A DNA stretch of 13,799 nt from Methanobacteriota archaeon (GTDB taxonomy: Archaea > Thermoplasmatota > Thermoplasmata > RBG-16-68-12). The notes beneath the pieces were generated by a model. That model ran no database searches, was not told the origin of the DNA, and worked only from the letters and a program-made list of their open reading frames with translations. Made by a program: the position numbers and the translations under genes. How positions within the stretch are numbered: position 1 is the stretch's first letter; every line of letters starts with the position of its first letter. Shown in pieces: positions 6,643 to 12,727 of the stretch. The stretch covers positions 1 through 13,799 of the forward strand of contig VBLR01000086.1 of NCBI GenBank assembly GCA_005878665.1. Direction: 5' to 3'.

Positions 6643-7449
6643 CTAGAAGCGTGGGACCGTTCGTTGGTCGTCGTACCGGAACTTCGGTACGTCACCGCGA
6701 GGGAGGGGGACGACGATTCGGGAGACCATCCCGTGAAGGGAGTACGGGAGTCGGATGAGCCGCATCTCGCCTGACGTGACCCACTCGTCGATCGCGTATC
6801 GACGCGCGAATCGTGCGGCGATGCGTCCTCGTTCTTTACGCGTCAGGCGAAACGCATCGTCGTCGAAGACGTGGACATGGAATCCGCGTCCGGAGTAGAC
6901 GACTGCTAACCGGGTCCATTGTTCCGAGAGTTCGTCGTACAATGCGACCGCTTGACGACGGACCTCTTCGAACTCCCAATCGCAGAACGAAAGGCCTTGA
7001 TGCCGTCGCATCTTCGCCTCGATGTCACCGTGAATCGGACAGTCCACGTTCTCCGGATCGAGGTCGAACGCGAGCTCTTGCCCGAGGAACAGGGGGCTTC
7101 GCCAGGCGCGCGTGTAATCGAGCCCCGTCTTGCGGGCCGCATCCAGGGAGCGGTACACATTCCGATCGTAGTACACGCCTTCCGGGAGGTACTTCACGAG
7201 GTAGGGACGGAGATCCTTCGCATCCCGGGCGTCGTCGACGATCAGGGGGACGTTCTTCAGGTGTCGGAAACGCCGCGGGTAGATTCCGGAATGCCGTCCG
7301 AGGATCAAGGCGTAGACCCGCTCGCCCTCCGGATGGGACATCCATTTCGCGGCAGCACGGAAGTCCATTGACCGCAGGTAGAACCTCCGACGATCCTCGA
7401 GGGAAGCGGGATGGAGCCCGTTTGGGAGTTGGTACTTCGGACGGACCAC
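6643..7449 (-). CDS. Archaeal-eukaryotic-type primase small-subunit (PriS-like) protein, compact form
   Basis: PriS-type primases make primers for DNA replication or repair using a divalent-metal active site. All three catalytic motifs are visible in this 268-residue protein. Motif I is LAFDLDPENV (Asp129, Asp131) and motif II is YSGRGFHVHV (Ser186 to His191/His193). Motif III is IDEWVTSGEMRLIRLPYSLH (Asp221, Arg230, His239), matching the D-x-x-V-[ST]...PxSxH pattern of PriS/Prim1. A possible remnant zinc knuckle is CPIH (137-140) plus Cys156. Canonical archaeal PriS is usually about 330-400 residues, and the spacing from motif I to III here (about 90 residues) is short, so the helical insert is missing. 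No large-subunit gene is adjacent. The start is GTG at 7449, with a TATA-like CTTTTAC about 25 nt upstream. It may be the main PriS of this lineage or a paralogue used in repair. Confidence 0.82.
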   Translation of the reverse strand: MVRPKYQLPNGLHPASLEDRRRFYLRSMDFRAAAKWMSHPEGERVYALILGRHSGIYPRRFRHLKNVPLIVDDARDAKDLRPYLVKYLPEGVYYDRNVYRSLDAARKTGLDYTRAWRSPLFLGQELAFDLDPENVDCPIHGDIEAKMRRHQGLSFCDWEFEEVRRQAVALYDELSEQWTRLAVVYSGRGFHVHVFDDDAFRLTRKERGRIAARFARRYAIDEWVTSGEMRLIRLPYSLHGMVSRIVVPLPRGDVPKFRYDDQRTVPRF

Positions 7450-7470
7450 ACCGGGGAATTACGATCGCGC

Positions 7471-7477
7471 GTAAAAG
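7471..7477 (-). promoter_or_regulatory. Candidate TATA-like element of the primase gene
   Basis: The minus strand reads CTTTTAC, centred 25 nt upstream of the GTG start at 7449 in the 58-nt gap after the aldo/keto reductase gene. It supports an independent leaderless transcript and supports GTG as the start. Confidence 0.45.
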
Positions 7478-7507
7478 ACCCGCCGCGCTTGCGGGACGAC
7501 CGAACCG

Positions 7508-8335
7508 TCACGGCAGGTCTTCGGGATTCCAGGCCACGTGCGAGCTCTCGTCGAGCGAATCGAGCCGCGCCATGTCCTCCCGCTTCAGCTCGAAATCGAA
7601 GACACCACCGTTCTCTCGAATCCGATCCGGGCGGATCGATTTCGGAATGACGACGAGCCCGTGTTGCAGGCTCCAGCGGATGAGAACTTGAGCCGGCGTC
7701 CGTCCGTACTTCGCGGCGACTTGAGTGATGACCGGATGGTCGAGTCGGTGTCCACGCGTGAGGGGGCTGTACGCCTCCAACTGAATGCGTTTGCTCTCGC
7801 TGAACTCGAGTAGCGGCCTCTGGTACAGGAAGGGATGAAACTCGACCTGGTTCACGGCGGGTGGGATGGCCGTCGAGGGGAGCAATTCCTCCAGGTGGCG
7901 AATCGTGTAGTTGCTGACCCCGACCGAGCGGGCGAGTCCCTGGTCGCGGATCTTCTGCAGCGCCTTCCAGGATTCCTGCCGCAGGCCCGGCACGGGCCAG
8001 TGGATCAGGTACAGGTCGACGTAGTCGAGGCCGAGCTCGCGGCGACTCTTCTCGAACGCCCGCAACGCCGACTCGTAGCCGTGGTCGTTGTTCCAGAGCT
8101 TCGTCGTGACGAAGATCTCTTCCCGCGGGATCCCGCTCTCCCGGACCGCGGCTCCGAGATCCCGTTCGTTCCCGTAGAGCTTCGCGGTATCGAACAGGCG
8201 GTACCCGATTTCGAGGGCGTATGCGACCGCCTTGCGCGTCTCTTTCCCGGATCCGGCCTGCCACATGCCGAGGCCGAGGACCGGCATCTTGTTCCCGTCG
8301 TTCAGGGTGACGCGAGATTCCATGGTCAGGCTCAT
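7508..8335 (-). CDS. Aldo/keto reductase, AKR prostaglandin-F-synthase/2,5-diketogluconate-reductase-like
   Basis: AKRs are cytoplasmic (alpha/beta)8-barrel enzymes that reduce aldehydes or ketones with NADPH. The full catalytic tetrad is present: Asp49 and Tyr54 in FDTAKLYGNE, Lys79 in TTKLWN, and His112 in LIHWP. SVGVSNY, PAVNQVEFHP and the NADP-binding VIPKSIRPDRIREN are all typical, and length (275 residues) is normal for the family. ATG at 8335 is used here; ATG at 8323 (four residues shorter) is equally possible. It lies 48 nt downstream of a DmdA-like gene on the same strand and may be co-transcribed with it. It could then handle an aldehyde released by demethylation, but this is inference. 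AKRs are broad in substrate, so no specific reaction is assigned. Confidence 0.93.
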   Translation of the reverse strand: MSLTMESRVTLNDGNKMPVLGLGMWQAGSGKETRKAVAYALEIGYRLFDTAKLYGNERDLGAAVRESGIPREEIFVTTKLWNNDHGYESALRAFEKSRRELGLDYVDLYLIHWPVPGLRQESWKALQKIRDQGLARSVGVSNYTIRHLEELLPSTAIPPAVNQVEFHPFLYQRPLLEFSESKRIQLEAYSPLTRGHRLDHPVITQVAAKYGRTPAQVLIRWSLQHGLVVIPKSIRPDRIRENGGVFDFELKREDMARLDSLDESSHVAWNPEDLP

Positions 8336-8383
8336 CGCCGCACCGACGACGCGCGCGCTACTTCAACCTTGACCGCGGACGAC

Positions 8384-9556
8384 TCACGATTTCGGGATGT
8401 CTTTCTTCGGGTCGACGAACGGCTTCTTCACCACGGTCGCGCCACGGGTCCCGTCCGTCGTCGATACTCGTAGCCTCGTCCCGATCTTGGCGTGGTCGAT
8501 CCCCAAGAGCGCGTACCCGATGTTTTTCTCGAGCCGCGGCGAATACGTCAGCGAGGTGACGTGGCCCACCTTCCGTCCGTCGGCGTGGACGTCCCAATAG
8601 TCCGGGATCCACGCCCCGAGCGGAGCGCCTTCGACCTCGATCCCGACCAGCTTGCGCTTCACGCCTTCCTTCTTGATCCGGCCGAGCGCCGCTTTGCCGA
8701 GATAGTCCGCGGTCTTATCTTCGTCCACCGTCCATCCGAGCCCGACCTCGTATGGGTTATTGTCGAGCATGATGTCCGAGCTGTAGTTCAGGATCCCCGC
8801 CTCGATCCGGCGAACCTCGGACGGGGCAATCGGCCGGATGTCATACTTCGCCCCCGCGGACATGACCTTGTCCCACAGCTTCTCGCCGAACTTCGAATCG
8901 CGCAAGTACAGTTCGTAGCCCCGTTCCGCGCTCCATCCCGTCCGCGTGATCACGAGCGGGATTCCGTCGAGCTGCGTCTCCGTCAGGTGGTAGTACTCGA
9001 GGTCCAGGATCTCCTCCCCGAACAGGGCCACCATCACGTCCTTCGACTTCGGACCTTGCAGCTGGAGCGGTGACACGTCCGGCTCCCGCACGATGACGTC
9101 GAGGCCGGCGTTGACCGCGACCCCTTTGCACCAGAAGATCACGTCCCAGTCCGACAGGGAGAGCCAGAAATGCTTCTCTCCGAGGCGCAGGAGGACCGGG
9201 TCGTTGACGATCCCGCCGTCCGGCGTCGTCAAGAGGACGTACTTGCACTCGCCGACCGCGCACTTCTCCATGTCCCGCGGCGTGAGGAGCTGCATGAACT
9301 CGAATCCATCCGGGCCGTCGATCTCGACCTGCCGCTCCACCCCGACGTCCCACAGGGTGACGTGGTTGACGAGATGCCAGTACTCGTCGACCGGGTCCGT
9401 GTAGAGTCCGGGCATGAGCATGTGGTTGTAGAGGTCGTACGCCCGGACGCCGTGCTTGGCGGCCCGATGGAAGTACGGCGATTTCTGGATCCAAGCCGTC
9501 TCCCGGAATCCCGGGAGAATCGGACCCGCGTAGTCGTTCGTCGTCTCCGTCAGCAC
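8384..9556 (-). CDS. GcvT/DmdA-like aminomethyltransferase-family protein, copy 1
   Basis: GcvT-fold enzymes move a one-carbon group from a methylated substrate to tetrahydrofolate (or a related pterin) in the cytoplasm. Members include glycine-cleavage T protein, DMSP demethylase DmdA and aromatic O-demethylases such as LigM. In this 390-residue protein the core runs YWHLVNHVTLWDVGVERQVE, LTPRDM, GGIVNDP (Asn118-Asp119), EPDVSPLQLQGPKSKD, RTGWSAERGYELYL and RRIEAGILNYSSD, followed by the C-terminal barrel and VVKKPFVDPKKDIPKS. These blocks match DmdA-like proteins more closely than T protein. Its N-terminus (FRETAWIQKSPYF) differs from copies 2 and 3. The start is uncertain: GTG at 9556 is used, but a strong AGGAGGTG at 9586-9593 lies 5 nt before an in-frame ATA at 9580. 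It lies 122 nt after copy 2, probably in the same transcript. Substrate unknown. Confidence 0.88.
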   Translation of the reverse strand: MLTETTNDYAGPILPGFRETAWIQKSPYFHRAAKHGVRAYDLYNHMLMPGLYTDPVDEYWHLVNHVTLWDVGVERQVEIDGPDGFEFMQLLTPRDMEKCAVGECKYVLLTTPDGGIVNDPVLLRLGEKHFWLSLSDWDVIFWCKGVAVNAGLDVIVREPDVSPLQLQGPKSKDVMVALFGEEILDLEYYHLTETQLDGIPLVITRTGWSAERGYELYLRDSKFGEKLWDKVMSAGAKYDIRPIAPSEVRRIEAGILNYSSDIMLDNNPYEVGLGWTVDEDKTADYLGKAALGRIKKEGVKRKLVGIEVEGAPLGAWIPDYWDVHADGRKVGHVTSLTYSPRLEKNIGYALLGIDHAKIGTRLRVSTTDGTRGATVVKKPFVDPKKDIPKS

Positions 9557-9585
9557 ACCGTCGCGCGCACGGTCGGGTATCGTAC

Positions 9586-9593
9586 CACCTCCT
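9586..9593 (-). promoter_or_regulatory. Strong Shine-Dalgarno (AGGAGGTG) before DmdA-like copy 1
   Basis: The minus strand reads AGGAGGTG, a near-perfect anti-16S match. The next plausible canonical start in frame (GTG 9556) is 29 nt away, too far for efficient use. An in-frame ATA codon at 9580-9578 sits exactly 5 nt downstream. The site therefore bears on where translation begins. Confidence 0.6.
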
Positions 9594-9662
9594 GATTTGG
9601 GACGGGGAAGCTGGGAGGCTAGATGAGCGTTTTGGCGATTCGGGAATTCACTCCAGCCAATC

Positions 9663-9683
9663 CGTGAATCGCGGCGAATCACG
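9663..9683. repeat. Imperfect palindrome across the stop codon of DmdA-like copy 2
   Basis: A 21-base palindrome, CGTGAATCGC-G-GCGAATCACG, pairs at 9 of 10 positions. In RNA it would form a hairpin with a very short loop at the end of the copy 2 gene. No U-run follows on the minus strand, so it is not a typical terminator. It may stabilise or process the message between copies 2 and 1. Confidence 0.4.
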
Positions 9684-10833
9684 CCTTCGGAAGGTCCTTC
9701 TTCGGATCGATGAACGGCTTCTTGACGACGATCGCCTTCCGCGGACCGGCGGGCGTCAGGATTTCGATTTCGGTTCCCAGTTTCGAAAGACGAACCGGCA
9801 CCCAGGCGTACCCAATGTTCTTCCGAAGCCGGGGCGACATCGCGAGCGCGGTCAAGGTTCCGACCTCCTTCCCGTCCTTCCGGACCGGCCACGGATGCGG
9901 GAGCCAAGGCCGGACGACCTCCTCCCCGGGGACTTCCACGCCGACGAGTTTCCTCGAAGGGCCGTCCTTCTTGATCTTCTTCAACGCCTTCTTCCCGATG
10001 AAGTCGTGTTTCTTATCGAGGTCGACCAGCCATCCCAAGCCTGCCTCGTATGGGTTGTAATCCACGTTGATGTCGGAGGGATAGTTCAGGATGCCCGCCT
10101 CGATCCGACGGTATTCGGAGGGACCGGTGGGCCGGAGGTGGAACCGCTTGCCTGCTCCCATCACGCGCTCCCAAAGCTCCGTCCCCCGGCTTCCGTCGCG
10201 CAGGTAGATCTCGTATCCGACTTCGGCGGACCAGCCGGTCCGCGTCACGAGGACCGGGATTCCATCGATCTTCGCGTGGAGGAAATGATAGTACGCGAGA
10301 TCCAAGACGCGTGGACCGACGAGGGCACTGAGAAGATCCTTCGATTTTGGTCCTTGGATTTGCATCGGGGAGACGTCGGGTTCCTCGATCTCGACGTCGA
10401 GGTCGGAGTGGTATGCGACGCCTTTGGCCCAGAGGAGCACGTCGCTGTCCGCGGTCGAGAGCCAGAACCGGTCTTTCTCGAGGCGGATGAGGACCGGATC
10501 GTTGACGATGCCGCCCTGCTCATCCGTCAGGACGACGTACTTCGCTTGGCCGACCTTGCAGGTACTCAGATCCCGAGGCGTCAGGAATTCCATGAATTCG
10601 TGTCCGTCGGGGCCTTTGATCTCCACCTGTCGTTCGCATCCGACGTCCCATACCGTGACCTCATTCACGAGGTGCCAATACTCTTCCACGGGGTCCGCGA
10701 AGTTGCTCGGGATGTACATCTTGTTGTACAAGTCGTACCCATAGCAGCCGGCTCGTTGCGCCGCGGCGAAGAACGGCGATTTCCGGTACCAGGGACCGAA
10801 GTACAGGGTCGTCTGTCCGCCTTCGATGACCAC
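9679..10833 (-). CDS. GcvT/DmdA-like aminomethyltransferase-family protein, copy 2
   Basis: This second GcvT-fold one-carbon transferase has 384 residues. Its architecture is collinear with copy 3: GQTTLYFGPWYRKSPFF at the N-terminus, then EYWHLVNEVTVWDVGCERQV (51-70), LTPRDLS, GGIVNDP (Asn111-Asp112), EPDVSPMQIQGPKSKD, RTGWSAEVGYEIYL and RRIEAGILNYPSD. The C-terminal barrel ends VVKKPFIDPKKDLPKA. A GTG at 10833 is chosen because it directly precedes the conserved GGQTTLYFGPW segment and has GAGGGG 7 nt upstream. A longer open frame upstream is low-complexity and overlaps the divergent hydrolase gene. It is divergent from the dimethylargininase-like gene across a 104-nt gap holding a TATA-like sequence, and is followed by copy 1. 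It lacks the charged pocket information needed to choose between DMSP, aromatic ether or N-methyl substrates. Confidence 0.88.
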   Translation of the reverse strand: MVIEGGQTTLYFGPWYRKSPFFAAAQRAGCYGYDLYNKMYIPSNFADPVEEYWHLVNEVTVWDVGCERQVEIKGPDGHEFMEFLTPRDLSTCKVGQAKYVVLTDEQGGIVNDPVLIRLEKDRFWLSTADSDVLLWAKGVAYHSDLDVEIEEPDVSPMQIQGPKSKDLLSALVGPRVLDLAYYHFLHAKIDGIPVLVTRTGWSAEVGYEIYLRDGSRGTELWERVMGAGKRFHLRPTGPSEYRRIEAGILNYPSDINVDYNPYEAGLGWLVDLDKKHDFIGKKALKKIKKDGPSRKLVGVEVPGEEVVRPWLPHPWPVRKDGKEVGTLTALAMSPRLRKNIGYAWVPVRLSKLGTEIEILTPAGPRKAIVVKKPFIDPKKDLPKA

Positions 10834-10864
10834 GCGGCTTCCCCTCGACGAACGGAATGCGGAG

Positions 10865-10875
10865 CCCTTATTTGA
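10865..10875 (-). promoter_or_regulatory. Candidate promoter of DmdA-like copy 2
   Basis: The minus strand reads TCAAATAAGGG, centred about 37 nt before the GTG at 10833. The first eight bases are the same as in the element upstream of copy 3. The distance allows a short leader carrying the GAGGGG ribosome-binding site at 10841-10846. The same stretch read on the plus strand (TTATTTG) could also serve the divergent hydrolase gene. Confidence 0.45.
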
Positions 10876-10937
10876 CCGCAATCTTCGAGCGGGACAAAGG
10901 GTAAGAGGCCCGCATCGCTTCCGCTTCGCGGGCGAAC

Positions 10938-11807
10938 GTGACGCGCATCTATGGAAGCCAGAGCATGTCGGATCCGCTCCGCACCGTGCTCGTGCGAAGA
11001 CCCGACGCCGCGTTCGCGGTGGCGGATCCGAAGCGATGGGGCTACACGGGGAAGCCGAACCTGGCCGAGGCCCAGAGAGAGCACGACGCGCTCGCGGACC
11101 TGCTCCGACAAAGTGGCGTCGACGTGCGCTACCAGGAGGATCCACAGCCGGGGCGCGCGGATTCGATCTTCGTGCACGACCCCGCGATCGTCACGGACCG
11201 TGGGGCGCTGATCTTGCGAATGGGGAAGCCGTTGCGTCGAGGCGAGGAGGATGCCATGGCGGAAGCGCTCGGGCGTCTTGCCGTGCCCGTCTTGGCGACT
11301 CTCCATGGCGAGGGAACCGCGGAAGGCGGGGACCTTCTCTGGGTGAACCACGACCACCTCGCCGTGGGCCAAGGCCTCCGGACGAACCGGGAAGGTTGGA
11401 TTCAGATCCGCGAAGCGCTAAGGCCGGTGGGCGTCGAAGCGGAGCCCGTGCCGCTGCCTGACTTCCGCGGGCCTGAAGCGTGTCTGCACTTGATGTCACT
11501 CATCAGCGTCTTGGACGACGACCTCGCCGTCGTCTATTCTCGGCTTCTCCCGACGCCGTTCCGGAAGTTCCTTCGTGAACGGGGTTTCGATTTCGTCGAA
11601 GTGCCCGATGCGGAATTCGAGACGATGGCGCCGAACGTCCTCGCGGTCGCACCGAGGGATTGCATCATGCTCGAAGGGAATCCCGTCACCCAAGGGCGGC
11701 TCGAGGAGGCGGGATGCCGCGTGCGAACCTACCGGGGCAACGAAATATCCCTGAAAGCCGAAGGCGGCGCGACCTGCTTGACGCGTCCGATTCTGCGGGC
11801 GCGGTGA
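10938..11807 (+). CDS. Arginine deiminase / dimethylargininase-like amidinohydrolase
   Basis: This 289-residue protein is a pentein-fold guanidino-modifying enzyme. Members hydrolyse arginine, methylated arginines (DDAH, giving citrulline plus methylamines) or transfer amidino groups. The catalytic set is visible: DSIFVHDPA (Asp75, Asp81), GEGTAEGGDLLW (Glu129), CLHLMSLIS (His184) and the nucleophile in EGGATCLTRPI (Cys280). Length is typical of the DDAH-like branch rather than the roughly 400-residue bacterial arginine deiminase. The GTG at 10938 adds TRIYGSQSM before ATG 10965; I keep the GTG because the YGSQSM stretch looks family-like, but ATG 10965 is possible. It is followed 50 nt later by a short-chain dehydrogenase on the same strand and is divergent from DmdA-like copy 2. 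The exact substrate is unresolved. Confidence 0.85.
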   Translation: MTRIYGSQSMSDPLRTVLVRRPDAAFAVADPKRWGYTGKPNLAEAQREHDALADLLRQSGVDVRYQEDPQPGRADSIFVHDPAIVTDRGALILRMGKPLRRGEEDAMAEALGRLAVPVLATLHGEGTAEGGDLLWVNHDHLAVGQGLRTNREGWIQIREALRPVGVEAEPVPLPDFRGPEACLHLMSLISVLDDDLAVVYSRLLPTPFRKFLRERGFDFVEVPDAEFETMAPNVLAVAPRDCIMLEGNPVTQGRLEEAGCRVRTYRGNEISLKAEGGATCLTRPILRAR

Positions 11808-11857
11808 GGACGGTGACGCCCGACGCGCTGAGCGACTTGAAGGCTGGGTGAAGGCCG

Positions 11858-12727
11858 ATGGAAATCCGAGGCTCCGTCGCCATCGTCACGGGCTCGTCGC
11901 GTGGGATCGGGCGCGCGACCGCCTCCATGCTGGCGGACGCCGGCTCGAAGGTCGTCCTCAACGCCCGAAAGAAAACCGAGGCGCTCCTTGCCGTTGCCGA
12001 TGCCTTGGGTCCGCCGAGCCGCATCCATGTCGCCCCAGGCGACGTCTGCGACTTTGAAACGTGCCGCGGCATTGTTCGCTCCGCCACAGACCGGTTCGGC
12101 CGGGTGGACATCCTGGTGAACAACGCCGGGATTTTCGGACTCCGGCCCATGGTGGAGATGGAGCCGGACGATTGGGAGGCCATTTTCCGTGTCCACGTCT
12201 TCGGCGCGTTCAATATGATCCGCCAGGTGCTCCCGGGCATGGTCGAACGGAGGCGGGGCGTCATCGTGAACATCGCCTCGTTCGTCGCGGTACGGCCGCC
12301 CGGCCCCGGCCGCGTCCACTACGCGGCCGCGAAGTCGGCCCTCCTCGGCCTCACGCGGGCCCTCGGCCTCGAGGTGGCAGGGACCGGCGTCCGCGTCGCC
12401 GGCGTCGCGCCGGGCCTCACGGACACGGAGATCGTCCGGCAAGGGCTGCCGAACCTTTCCGAGCGGGTGGCCCGCGTCCCCCTCGGCCGCATGGCGACGG
12501 CGGGGGAGGTCGCCCACACGGTCCGGTTCGTCATCGAGAACGAGTTCAGCGGAGACGGTTTTCGTCTCGGGCGGCGAATGACGCTGGACGCGATCTATGA
12601 CTTGGGGATCGACTTCTTCGGATCCACAAACGGCTTCTTGACGACGGTGGCGTCGCGCGCCCCCGCGGAGGTCGCAATCGTCAGCCGCGTGCCGAGTTTC
12701 GCCAACCGAATCGGGACCCAGGCGTAG
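11858..12727 (+). CDS. Short-chain dehydrogenase/reductase (SDR), FabG-like
   Basis: This is an NAD(P)-dependent oxidoreductase of the classical SDR type with a Rossmann fold. It has the cofactor motif TGSSRGIG (11-18), NNAG (88-91), catalytic Ser141 (NIAS), and Tyr155-x3-Lys159 (YAAAK), then APG. The Asn usually found in the V-N-x-x-G helix is replaced by His113 (VHVFG), which is uncommon for the catalytic tetrad. The normal SDR ends near residue 245-250. The last about 43 residues (from 246) are translated from DNA that is antisense to the 3' end of DmdA-like copy 3, overlapping it by 133 nt. It follows the amidinohydrolase by 50 nt, probably in one operon. ATG 11858 immediately precedes the family N-terminus (EIRGSVAIVTG). 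Substrate unknown; FabG assignment is not implied. Confidence 0.9.
   Translation: MEIRGSVAIVTGSSRGIGRATASMLADAGSKVVLNARKKTEALLAVADALGPPSRIHVAPGDVCDFETCRGIVRSATDRFGRVDILVNNAGIFGLRPMVEMEPDDWEAIFRVHVFGAFNMIRQVLPGMVERRRGVIVNIASFVAVRPPGPGRVHYAAAKSALLGLTRALGLEVAGTGVRVAGVAPGLTDTEIVRQGLPNLSERVARVPLGRMATAGEVAHTVRFVIENEFSGDGFRLGRRMTLDAIYDLGIDFFGSTNGFLTTVASRAPAEVAIVSRVPSFANRIGTQA

Noticed and set aside
4976..6646. Long plus-strand open frame of about 556 codons over the HTH_10-MGMT gene
   Set aside because: Arg/Gly/Pro-rich with no recognisable domain; a high-GC shadow of the real gene in another frame.
6643..7449. LigD-type polymerase domain suggested by DLDP in motif I
   Set aside because: Motif III region (RLIRLPYSLHG) matches PriS rather than the LigD pattern, and no ligase or Ku gene is adjacent.
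9557..9907. N-terminal extension of DmdA-like copy 1 far upstream
   Set aside because: It would run into the 3' end of copy 2 and is low-complexity; the family N-terminus is found after 9580.
10834..11145. N-terminal extension of DmdA-like copy 2 to 11145
   Set aside because: It overlaps the divergent amidinohydrolase gene and is Arg/Pro-rich; conserved residues begin just after GTG 10833.
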